Assembly: GCA_910585995.1 (NCBI GenBank) | Contig: CAJUGG010000059.1 | Location: 1 to 35,806 of the forward strand | Length of the DNA stretch: 35,806 bases | DNA from: an uncultured Lachnospiraceae bacterium | GTDB taxonomy: Bacteria > Bacillota > Clostridia > Lachnospirales > Lachnospiraceae | Direction of reading: 5' to 3' | Shown: piece by piece, positions 1 to 6,778 of the stretch | Layout: each line of letters begins with the position of its first letter | Numbering within the stretch: position 1 is the stretch's first letter | The notes under the pieces: generated by a model | The model's input: the letters and a program-made list of their open reading frames with translations, nothing else | The model's database searches: none | What the model was told of the DNA's origin: nothing | Translations under genes and position numbers: made by a program

Positions 1-22
1 AAGGAAAGCAAGAATAAAACCC

Positions 23-127
23 ATGAATCATAACGAGAGCGAGCAATTCAAATGGTTATTATGCCCTGTTTGCGGAAGCAAGACACGCATTAAAATGCGG
101 TTATCGGTTCTTTTTTGTAATCAATAA
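23..127 (+). pseudogene. Cysteine-rich KTR protein remnant
   Basis: A 34-codon frame reads MNHNESEQFKWLLCPVCGSK and continues TRIKMR before diverging and stopping. The WxxCPVCGxKTR segment is the signature of the small cysteine-rich KTR proteins often carried on conjugative elements of Firmicutes. Family members run to about 50-60 residues with a second CPxC knuckle. Here only one later Cys remains, and the bases up to about 170 look like a rearranged version of the usual tail, so I read it as internally deleted. The frame is open to the left edge of the window, so the true start may lie outside. Family assignment rests on the short motif only; function is unknown. Confidence 0.4.
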
Positions 128-187
128 TCAAAGGGCGACAGCCTAAGCGCAGTCGTCCCTATGATTTATAAATGCAACTTGTAAACC

Positions 188-460
188 ATGCACCGCCCTA
201 TGTGGGAGAAAGGGGGAATCATCTATGCCTTGTACAGAAGCATACAGGGAAAGAAAATCAGCACTTATGCTTTATTAAAAAATTTTCATTTCAGTAGAGG
301 AACACTAGATTCTTTAAAGCAAGCACGAAACATCTCAACTGCTACGCTGAACGACTTATGTAATATTCTTCAATGCAAAGTAGAAGAAGTTCTCATTCAT
401 ATTCCAGATGAATCTTTCAATAGATCTATAGAAAAAAACAACGAGGCCTCAAAGGAATAA
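188..460 (+). CDS. Small XRE-type helix-turn-helix protein
   Basis: The 90-residue product contains a Cro/C1-like HTH at about residues 15-68. The pattern KKISTYALLKNF, RGTLDSLKQ, ISTATLNDLCNILQCKVEEV matches the short DNA-binding proteins common in Lachnospiraceae mobile regions. The predicted role is DNA binding; the target is unknown. The start is doubtful. Neither ATG 188 nor ATG 200 has a ribosome binding site, whereas GGAGAAAGGGGG (204-215) sits correctly before an ATG at 225 that is out of frame with the HTH. A one-base indel just after 225 would restore a normal start, so the gene may be frameshifted at its beginning. Its stop codon lies inside the hairpin that terminates pnp on the other strand. 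Confidence 0.55.
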   Translation: MHRPMWEKGGIIYALYRSIQGKKISTYALLKNFHFSRGTLDSLKQARNISTATLNDLCNILQCKVEEVLIHIPDESFNRSIEKNNEASKE

Positions 461-479
461 TATCCCTTTAGACCTCGTT
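432..479 (-). terminator. Rho-independent terminator of pnp
   Basis: On the minus strand AACGAGGTCTAAAGG pairs with CCTTTGAGGCCTCGTT and is followed directly by GTTTTTTTC. It begins about 25 bases after the pnp stop. It overlaps the last codons of the HTH gene on the plus strand. Confidence 0.85.
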
Positions 480-504
480 ATCACTTAGCAGTTATTTTAT
501 CAAT

Positions 505-2589
505 CTATTTACAATCCTTCATCGAAAAACTGATCCGCCCCATCTTATCTTTTCCAAGGCACACCACTTTTACCATATCTCCCAAGGTCAGTACGTCTTC
601 GACCCGGTTGATCCGCTCTTTGGCGATCTTGGAGATATGCACCATTCCTTCTTTGCCTGGTGCAAATTCTAAGAAGGCACCGAACTCTTTGATGCTGACA
701 ACTTTTCCTACAAAGACTTGTCCTTCTTCAAAATCGGTGGTGATAATACGCACCATCTCTTTTGCCTTGTCCATCATCTCTTTGTCAGTTCCACAGATGG
801 ATACAGCGCCTTCATCAGTGATATCGATCTTGACACCGGTCTGTTCAATGATCGCGTTGATGGTCTTGCCTCTCTGGCCTACCACATCACCGATTTTTTG
901 CGGATCGATCAGCATCTGGATGATCTTTGGAGCATATTTACCCACTTCTTTGCGAGGCTCTGCAATCGCAGGCTTCATGCAGGTGTCCATGATGAACATC
1001 CTTGCTTCACGACATCTGGCGATGGCTCCCTCTACAATCGGTCTGGTCAGACCATGGATCTTGATATCCATCTGGATGGCCGTGATTCCTCTGTCTGTAC
1101 CTGTCACCTTAAAGTCCATATCGCCGAAGAAATCCTCTAATCCCTGAATATCGGTCAAAAGGACAAAGTCTTCATCACTGTCGCCTGTCACCAATCCACA
1201 GGAGATGCCCGCTACCATCTTCTTGATCGGCACGCCTGCTGCCATCAATGACATACAGGAAGCGCAAGTAGACGCCATAGAGGTAGAACCATTGGACTCA
1301 AACGTCTCAGACACGGTACGTATTGCATACGGGAACTCTTCCTCGCTTGGCAGCACCGGGATCAGCGCACGCTCTGCCAGTGCACCATGCCCGATCTCCC
1401 GGCGTCCCGGCCCTCTTGACGGCTTTGTCTCGCCTACAGAGTAGCTGGGGAAATTATAGTGATGCATATAGCGCTTGCTGACTTCATTTTCATCCAGACC
1501 GTCAATTCTCTGCTGCTCTGACAGAGGCGCTAAAGTACATACATTGCAGATCTGTGTCTGTCCACGGGTAAACATGGCCGAACCATGCACTCTTGGGATC
1601 AGATCCACTTCTGCAGCCAGCGGACGGATCTGGGTCAGCTCCCGGCCGTCCGGGCGCTTGTGATCCTGTAAGATCATCTTACGAACCGTCTTCTTCTGAT
1701 ACTGATAAATGGCCTCTCCCAACACGACAAGCCACTCTTCCTTCTCTGCAAAAGCCTCTGTCAGCTTCTCCGTAATCACGCGGATATTTTCCTCACGGGT
1801 CTGCTTGTCATCGGTAAAAACCGCTTCCTCCATCTCCTGTGGCGGCACGATCTCTCGGATAGCGGCAAACAGTTCCTCTGGAATCGCACAGCTTTCATAA
1901 GCATGCTTTTCTTTTCCTACTTCTGATACGATATTTTCAATAAATGCAATGATGTCCTGATTGATCTCATGCGCCATATAGATGGCTTCGATCATCTTGT
2001 CCTCCGGGATCTCATTGGCTCCTGCTTCGATCATGATGACCTTTTCTTTGGTGGAAGCAACCGTCAGGGTAAGATCTCCATTTTTCCACTGTTCCTGAGA
2101 AGGATTGACAATAAATTCACCATCCTGCATCCCAATCTGTGTCATCGCACAAGGACCGTCAAAAGGAATATCCGAGATCGCTGTGGAGATCGCTGCACCC
2201 AGCATCGCCACCAGCTCCGGACGGCACTGCGAGTCCACACTCATCACCATATTGTTCAGTGTCACATCATTTCTGTAGTCTTTGGGAAATAAAGGACGCA
2301 TAGGACGGTCGATCACACGGGCCGTCAGCACTGCATTTTCCGATGCTTTTCCCTCTCTTTTATTAAATCCTCCCGGAATCTTTCCAACAGAATACAGTTT
2401 TTCCTCAAATTCCACACTCAGCGGGAAGAAATCAATGCCCTCACGAGGTTTGTCCGATGCCGTAGCAGTAGACAATACTACAGTGTCTCCATAGTGCATA
2501 AATGCCGCACCATTTGCCTGAGCTGCCACACGACCGATATCCACTCTAAGCGTACGTCCAGCCAGTTCCATTGTATAACTCTTATACAT
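505..2589 (-). CDS. pnp: Polynucleotide phosphorylase (PNPase)
   Basis: This is the 3'-5' exoribonuclease that degrades RNA phosphorolytically to nucleoside diphosphates, acting as a cytoplasmic trimer and mRNA decay factor. The 694-residue length is typical. In order there are an RNase PH-like domain, an all-helical linker, a second RNase PH domain (FTRGQTQ near residue 340, then the KPSRGPGRREIGHG segment), a KH domain (GQRGKTINAIIEQTGVKIDI region near 575) and a C-terminal S1 domain (VGKVVSIKEFGAFLEF near 625). The start is set by GAAAGGAG nine bases upstream of ATG. It lies downstream of rpsO, the usual arrangement, with a terminator-like hairpin and a leader hairpin between, so it is partly co-transcribed with rpsO and probably controlled through its leader. 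Ends in a strong terminator. Confidence 0.98.
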   Translation of the reverse strand: MYKSYTMELAGRTLRVDIGRVAAQANGAAFMHYGDTVVLSTATASDKPREGIDFFPLSVEFEEKLYSVGKIPGGFNKREGKASENAVLTARVIDRPMRPLFPKDYRNDVTLNNMVMSVDSQCRPELVAMLGAAISTAISDIPFDGPCAMTQIGMQDGEFIVNPSQEQWKNGDLTLTVASTKEKVIMIEAGANEIPEDKMIEAIYMAHEINQDIIAFIENIVSEVGKEKHAYESCAIPEELFAAIREIVPPQEMEEAVFTDDKQTREENIRVITEKLTEAFAEKEEWLVVLGEAIYQYQKKTVRKMILQDHKRPDGRELTQIRPLAAEVDLIPRVHGSAMFTRGQTQICNVCTLAPLSEQQRIDGLDENEVSKRYMHHYNFPSYSVGETKPSRGPGRREIGHGALAERALIPVLPSEEEFPYAIRTVSETFESNGSTSMASTCASCMSLMAAGVPIKKMVAGISCGLVTGDSDEDFVLLTDIQGLEDFFGDMDFKVTGTDRGITAIQMDIKIHGLTRPIVEGAIARCREARMFIMDTCMKPAIAEPRKEVGKYAPKIIQMLIDPQKIGDVVGQRGKTINAIIEQTGVKIDITDEGAVSICGTDKEMMDKAKEMVRIITTDFEEGQVFVGKVVSIKEFGAFLEFAPGKEGMVHISKIAKERINRVEDVLTLGDMVKVVCLGKDKMGRISFSMKDCK

Positions 2590-2616
2590 AACCTAGTTCT
2601 CCTTTCTCATAAACTC

Positions 2617-2693
2617 AGCAAAAGATACCGAAACTACTGAAAAACACAAACTGCATTTGTACTTTTCAGTGGTCTCGGTGCCTGTCTTTTGCT
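2617..2693 (-). promoter_or_regulatory. Long leader hairpin of pnp
   Basis: AGCAAAAGA...TACTGAAAA pairs with TTTTCAGTGG...TCTTTTGCT, an imperfect stem of about 27 base pairs capped by an 18-base loop, ending some 28 bases before the pnp start. In E. coli a pnp leader stem is cut by RNase III and then trimmed by PNPase, which represses pnp. A similar autoregulatory role here is inference from position and shape. Confidence 0.5.
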
Positions 2694-2740
2694 AAAAAGA
2701 ATCGCAGGCAGAGCGACCAGGCCTTTTCTATCCGCTGCCC

Positions 2741-2783
2741 ACGAAAATAGGGGCTGTCGCACAATGCATCTATGAACAGCCCC
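2741..2783 (-). terminator. rpsO-pnp intercistronic terminator
   Basis: On the minus strand GGGGCTGT and ACAGCCCC (outer stem, 18-base loop) are followed by TATTTTCG, 10 bases beyond the rpsO stop. The U-tract is short, so it probably stops only part of the transcripts and lets some continue into pnp. Confidence 0.6.
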
Positions 2784-2793
2784 ATGGTTTCTA

Positions 2794-3060
2794 CTATTTT
2801 CTCAGTCCTAATCTGGCAATTAAGCTACGATATCTCTCAATATCTTTTTTCTTCAGGTATGCAAGCATATTACGTCTCTGACCAACCATCTTCAAAAGGC
2901 CTCTTCTGGAATGATGATCTTTCTGATTCACTTTCAGATGTTCCGTAAGCTCTTTAATCCTTGCGGTCAGAATTGCCACCTGTACCTCTGGTGAACCCGT
3001 ATCACCCTCGCTGCGTCCATACTCTGCAATAATTGCCTGTTTCTTGTCCTTAGAAATCAT
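2794..3060 (-). CDS. rpsO: 30S ribosomal protein S15
   Basis: An 88-residue protein with the full S15 fold. It starts MISKDKKQAIIAEYGRSEGD, carries the TGSPEVQVAILTARI segment that contacts 16S rRNA, then the HHSRRGLLKMVGQRRNMLAYL helix-loop. It binds the 16S central domain early in small-subunit assembly. AGGAGG sits 8 bases before the ATG. It has its own promoter about 90 bases upstream and a leader long enough for the S15 self-binding known in several bacteria, though no specific site was recognised. In many Firmicutes rpsO-pnp directly follows ribF; here they are about 15 kb apart. Confidence 0.98.
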   Translation of the reverse strand: MISKDKKQAIIAEYGRSEGDTGSPEVQVAILTARIKELTEHLKVNQKDHHSRRGLLKMVGQRRNMLAYLKKKDIERYRSLIARLGLRK

Positions 3061-3150
3061 ATTCTCTTCCTCCTGTTTTTACAATCACCTGCCATCAAGG
3101 GTCGGTCGGAGTGTCCAGACTCTGAATGACGGTTAAAATCATACTTACAT

Positions 3151-3179
3151 ACTGTAGCATAAACAAGTGGCTTTGTAAA
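3151..3179 (-). promoter_or_regulatory. Predicted promoter of rpsO-pnp
   Basis: Minus-strand TTTACA, 17 bases, TACAGT (5/6 and 4/6 matches to sigma-A boxes) lies about 90 bases before rpsO in an otherwise empty gap. Confidence 0.55.
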
Positions 3180-3221
3180 GGGATTTTTATAAAATCACCA
3201 CTAACGTTCCGTTATTCCCGC

Positions 3222-3250
3222 TTGCCATCCCTTTTTTTAATTGATATAAT
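3222..3250 (+). promoter_or_regulatory. Predicted sigma-A promoter of the MreB-like gene
   Basis: TTGCCA, exactly 17 bases, TATAAT, ending 38 bases before the ATG at 3289. It is divergent from the rpsO promoter in the same gap. Confidence 0.8.
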
Positions 3251-3288
3251 CTTAACAAAGTACACACTCTCATGAAAAGGAGCCAAAC

Positions 3289-3888
3289 ATGCAAACATAT
3301 GAAGCAGCAGATCTTATCATCTATATCAAAGGAAGAGGAATCGTCCTAAAAGAGCCATCTCTCGTAGCACTGAACACCATAACCTGGAAAGTCCTTGCTG
3401 TTGGAGAGGAAGCGCAGCAGCTGATGGAACATCCCGTCGATCAGATGAACATCATCTCCCCACTTCACAGAGGAAGAATCGCCGATTATCTGGTAGCTGT
3501 CGAACTATTTTCTTCCCTTGTGCGAAAAGCATGGGGCAAACGCCTGTTTCCCAAACCAGCGATGACCGTCTGCGTACCCCAAGGCAGTACAGAGGTAGAA
3601 CGAAAAGCGATCTATGATCTCTTCTATCAGATCGGCGCCAGAGAAGTCTTTCTCACAGAGATTCCTCTCGAAGAACTGCTCCAAAAGCTCCAAAGACAGG
3701 AACTCCCCAAAGAATGGCAGTCAAGCAAGATCTTTGTCTGCATCACTAAAGACGAACCCAGACGCTATCTCGCCGAACAAATCCAGGAACTATGCACCTA
3801 CGCCAGACAGGAAGGGTTCTCCGTCGAACAAGTAGAACAGCTCTTTCAGGAGATCCGCCAGACTCAAGGCCAGCAAGGAGGCTTATAA
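3289..3888 (+). CDS. Truncated MreB-like protein lacking the ATPase core
   Basis: Residues 8-128 follow the first half of MreB actin: LIIYIKGRGIVLKEPSLVAL, KVLAVGEEA, MNIISPLHRGRIADY, VCVPQGSTEVERKAI and GAREVFLTEIP all have close MreB counterparts. The N-terminal phosphate loop (DLGTANT in MreB) is replaced by QTYEAAD. The product then leaves the family where MreB would continue into its nucleotide-binding subdomains, and ends with about 70 helical, Gln/Glu-rich residues. At 199 residues it is about 60 percent of MreB length. ATP hydrolysis and normal filament formation are therefore unlikely. A role as modulator or cap of real MreB is only inference. A consensus promoter and AAAAGGAG before the ATG argue that it is expressed. 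It overlaps the cyclophilin gene tail-to-tail by 25 bases. Confidence 0.75.
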   Translation: MQTYEAADLIIYIKGRGIVLKEPSLVALNTITWKVLAVGEEAQQLMEHPVDQMNIISPLHRGRIADYLVAVELFSSLVRKAWGKRLFPKPAMTVCVPQGSTEVERKAIYDLFYQIGAREVFLTEIPLEELLQKLQRQELPKEWQSSKIFVCITKDEPRRYLAEQIQELCTYARQEGFSVEQVEQLFQEIRQTQGQQGGL

Positions 3889-4433
3889 TCCGTCTGAACC
3901 CGGACAGGCTCTTGGTATTCGTACCCATGCAGTTCCACCCTCACATGCTCGATGAGCTGTGGAGTCACCGGACGATTCACCTCCACGCCCTCGATCGGAA
4001 AATCCACCGGCACAGTCTCCACCTGCTCTAACCGGCGGATCTCCTCCATCCCCTCTATGACTTCTGCAAAGACCGGATAGACCCCAAAGTGCTCCGGGCA
4101 CTCCCTAAGAGGAAAGAAAAATTCGCAGCTCGCGATCCCTTCTTCCCCGTATCCCCCCATAGCCACCATTCCCGGACGAGAAGGAAGAGGCGTAAGCTCA
4201 GGATGCAGCGTAAATTCATTGGGTATCAGATACTGACATTCCTTTTTCCCAAATGCCGTATAACTGATGTCCACCCAATTTCCCGGCACGATACGCTCAA
4301 TCGCATGCCCATCCATATAGCCTCCTAAAGCCGCATAGATAAAACTATTTACCGTATTAGGGGCCGCTTCTGGAAGCAGTTTCAGTACAATCTTTTTTCC
4401 ATTTGCCATATCAAGTGTCGCAATCGGATGCAT
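3864..4433 (-). CDS. Cyclophilin-type peptidyl-prolyl isomerase
   Basis: A 189-residue cyclophilin domain protein: LDMANGKKIVLKLLPEAAPNTVNSF, the ERIVPG block that carries the catalytic Arg of cyclophilins, CEFFFPL in place of the usual SQFFI, and the FGVYPVFAEVIEGMEEIRRL block matching FGKVVEGMDVV. It should catalyse cis-trans isomerisation of Xaa-Pro bonds. No signal peptide is seen, so it is probably cytoplasmic. The GNW and SYT segments diverge from classical PpiB, so activity may be altered. I chose the ATG at 4433 because AAAGGGGG lies 7 bases upstream; an in-frame ATG at 4463 would overlap the peptidase gene. It is the second gene of a two-gene operon with the M24 peptidase, 13 bases downstream of it. 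Confidence 0.85.
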   Translation of the reverse strand: MHPIATLDMANGKKIVLKLLPEAAPNTVNSFIYAALGGYMDGHAIERIVPGNWVDISYTAFGKKECQYLIPNEFTLHPELTPLPSRPGMVAMGGYGEEGIASCEFFFPLRECPEHFGVYPVFAEVIEGMEEIRRLEQVETVPVDFPIEGVEVNRPVTPQLIEHVRVELHGYEYQEPVRVQTDYKPPCWP

Positions 4434-4446
4434 ATCATTTCCCCCT

Positions 4447-5523
4447 TTAAAGAATAATCTCAATCTCCTTAGAAGCGTGATTCAGCACCTCACACCCATC
4501 CTCCGTCACTAACACCAGATCCTCAATACGTACACCCGTATCACCTTCCAGATAAATACCCGGCTCAACAGAGAAGATCATCCCCGCCTCTGCCTTGCGG
4601 CTATTTGAAGCAGACACATCCCCATACTCATGTTCCGACAGCCCAATAAAATGCCCCAGACGATGAGTAAAATACAGCCCATATCCCGCATCCTCAATCA
4701 CCTCTCTCGCCGCCCGGTCCAGCTCACAAAGCGGCACCCCCGGCCTGACCATCGAGATCGCTCTCTCATTCGCCCTCTTCACCGTCTCATAGATCTCTTT
4801 TTGCCGTTCACTCACCCCTTTAAAATAAAACGTCCGCGTCATATCCGAACAATACCCATCCTTGATACACCCCACATCAAACAGCACCGCATCTCCGGCC
4901 CTCACCACCGTATCATCCGGCGCATGATGCGGATCTGCCACATTCGCCCCAAAAGCCACCAAAGGCTCAAACGAATACCCATCCGCCCCCAATTTCTGAT
5001 AGATCTTTAACATCTGCGCAGCCACTTCTCTCTCCGTCACACCCTCCCGGATCAATCCCCGAAACTGTGCCATCGCCGCATCATTGATCGCAGAAGACAC
5101 CCTCATCCTCTCCTGCTCCTCTGCATCCTTCACTCCTCTCGTCAAATCCACCGCAAGAGAAGCATTCACAAATCCAGCCGCCGCATTCTGTTCCACCAAA
5201 GGCAGCAAAAACCCCGCCTTCAGATCCTTATCGACCCCAAGCACGGCATCCTGATCCAGATACCCTGCCACCAGATCCATCACCGCATCCGTATCCGAAT
5301 ACCATACCTTCTCAATCCCCACATCCTCCGGCACAGCAAACAGCCTGTTCAAAAAAAACGCATGTCTCCCATCCGCCCTCAGATACAACCCATAAAACCG
5401 CTCAAACGGAGCCACATACACCCCCGTCAAATAATAAATCGACATCGGGTCCACAATCAACATCTGCGAAATCCCCATCCCATCAAGTTCCTTTAAAACC
5501 CTCTTCACTCTCTCGTCTCTCAT
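4447..5523 (-). CDS. M24 family metallopeptidase, Xaa-Pro aminopeptidase type
   Basis: A 358-residue protein with a creatinase/prolidase N-terminal domain (to about residue 120) and a pita-bread M24 catalytic domain. The five dinuclear-metal ligands are visible in order: LFDVGC (Asp), YCSDMTRTF (Asp), HRLGHFIG (His), FSVEPGIYL (Glu), GVRIEDLVLV (Glu). It is expected to remove N-terminal residues preceding proline, or split Xaa-Pro dipeptides, in the cytoplasm. The ATG at 5523 is preferred because AGAGGTGGAG precedes it; a frame 12 codons longer has no ribosome site. It is followed by a cyclophilin and preceded by repeat A and a peptide importer, a context fitting use of proline peptides. The coding strand is unusually G/T-rich. 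Confidence 0.9.
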   Translation of the reverse strand: MRDERVKRVLKELDGMGISQMLIVDPMSIYYLTGVYVAPFERFYGLYLRADGRHAFFLNRLFAVPEDVGIEKVWYSDTDAVMDLVAGYLDQDAVLGVDKDLKAGFLLPLVEQNAAAGFVNASLAVDLTRGVKDAEEQERMRVSSAINDAAMAQFRGLIREGVTEREVAAQMLKIYQKLGADGYSFEPLVAFGANVADPHHAPDDTVVRAGDAVLFDVGCIKDGYCSDMTRTFYFKGVSERQKEIYETVKRANERAISMVRPGVPLCELDRAAREVIEDAGYGLYFTHRLGHFIGLSEHEYGDVSASNSRKAEAGMIFSVEPGIYLEGDTGVRIEDLVLVTEDGCEVLNHASKEIEIIL

Positions 5524-5589
5524 ACTCTCCACCTCTCTAACCTGATAAAATTCCAGCAAACCTCCATCTCTCCCCGCCCCTCAAGCTCA

Positions 5590-5932
5590 GGTTCCCCCAG
5601 GCTGTCCTGCCCGCTGGAAAGGCGCTGCTTTCTGTCTGGGGCATATCAACAACCAGCAAAGGACCATCACAAAAGGAGGACTGGGTCTCGCACAAAGAGT
5701 GCTGTGTAGATTGGAGCGGACTGTTGCTTGATTCTGTACGACTTAGGCGGACACCCCCGTGTCCGAATAAGGCGAACAGAATCAAGTGACTGTCCGATAC
5801 ACTCTATGCAGACCTTTGTCGAGACCCCAGTCCTCCTTTTGTGATAGTTCTTTACCGCCCTTCACACCCCTTCCTATGCCCCAGACAAAAAGCAGCGCCT
5901 TTCCAGCCGGGCAGGACAGCCTGGGGGAAACC
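5590..5932. repeat. Long palindromic element, copy A (complete)
   Basis: The outer left arm (5590-5644, starting GGTTCCCCCAGGCTGTCCTG) is complementary to 5878-5932 with very few differences. Moving inward, CATCACAAAAGGAGGACTGG (5665-5684) pairs with 5826-5845. The conserved left box is 5698-5721 (AGTGCTGTGTAGATTGGAGC then GGAC) and the right box 5792-5819 (GTCCGATACACTCTATGCAG then ACCTTTGT). The inner stem is CTTGATTCTGT with ACAGAATCAAG, and the apex is CGGACAC-CCCC-GTGTCCG (5748-5765). The boxes pair with each other but with fixed mismatches. It fills the gap between the M24 gene and dppC. Small frames inside are by-products of the palindrome. No known repeat or RNA class is recognised. 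Confidence 0.9.
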
Positions 5933-5941
5933 GTCGCTCTT

Positions 5942-6778
5942 TTAAAACTCCTTCCGAAGCTTCGGATCCAACAGATCCCTCAGCCCATCTCCAATAAAGT
6001 TTGCTCCCACCGCCATCGTAAAGATCGCCAGTCCCGGAAATCCAGCCACCCAGAACTTATTAAAATAATCCACTCCGTCTGACACCATCATTCCCCATTC
6101 CGGCGTCGGCGGCGCAGACCCAAGTCCCAGAAAACTCAGCGTCGAAAACATCAGGATCTGATTCCCAATATCCGTTGTCGCCATAATCAACACCGAACTG
6201 ATACTATTTGGGATAATCTCCTTCAAAAGTATCCGCATCTTCGACGCTCCTAACGCCTCCGACGCCGTCACATACTCATTTTCCTTGACACTCAAGACCA
6301 CGCTTCGCATCAGCCTCGCATACGTCGGCCAGGCCACGATCACCAGCGCAAACATCGTATTAAACAGATTAGAACCCATAACCGCATTGATAATCATAGC
6401 CAGAATCAGGGAAGGAAACGACAAGATCATCTCCGAGATCCGCATCATCACATTATCCGTCCAGCCGCCCACATAACCGGCTATCGCCCCATAAAAAGTA
6501 CCGATCACTCCTGCTATCACCACGGTCAGACACCCCGCCAGAAGTGAATATCGTCCGCCATAGATCACCCGGCTGAAGATATCTCTGCCGAAATTATCCG
6601 TACCAAACAGATGTTCTGCCGACGGTGCCTTCAGTCTCATCGTCAGATCCTGTACCACCGGATCATACGGAGCCAAAAGAGGCGCCAGAACCGCCGCCAG
6701 AATCCACGCCAGACAGATCACCACGCCCAGCGTGAACAGATAGTTGGACTTTAACATTTTTTTCAAAGAACGAAACAT
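5942..6778 (-). CDS. dppC: Peptide ABC transporter permease, DppC/OppC type
   Basis: The second integral membrane subunit of the peptide importer, 278 residues. A cytoplasmic N-terminus precedes membrane segment 1 (YLFTLGVVICLAWILAAVLA). The family block LFGTDNFGRDIFSRVIYGGR follows, then five further hydrophobic segments and the EAA loop (EALGASKMRILLKEIIPN) that docks on the ATPases. I start it at ATG 6778, which shares its A with the dppB stop (TGATG), with GAGGTG 8 bases upstream. A GTG three codons earlier is also open. It is the last gene of the operon; palindrome copy A follows only 10 bases beyond its stop and could act as a barrier or transcript end. Confidence 0.93.
   Translation of the reverse strand: MFRSLKKMLKSNYLFTLGVVICLAWILAAVLAPLLAPYDPVVQDLTMRLKAPSAEHLFGTDNFGRDIFSRVIYGGRYSLLAGCLTVVIAGVIGTFYGAIAGYVGGWTDNVMMRISEMILSFPSLILAMIINAVMGSNLFNTMFALVIVAWPTYARLMRSVVLSVKENEYVTASEALGASKMRILLKEIIPNSISSVLIMATTDIGNQILMFSTLSFLGLGSAPPTPEWGMMVSDGVDYFNKFWVAGFPGLAIFTMAVGANFIGDGLRDLLDPKLRKEF

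Noticed and set aside
4434..4463. Upstream start of the cyclophilin (MRLFFKGGND)
   Set aside because: The added codons encode the ribosome site itself and overlap the preceding gene's end.
5537..6082. Open frames on both strands (5537-5785 minus, 5786-6082 plus) with similar peptides
   Set aside because: They are the two arms of palindrome A read on opposite strands; no ribosome sites and no family.
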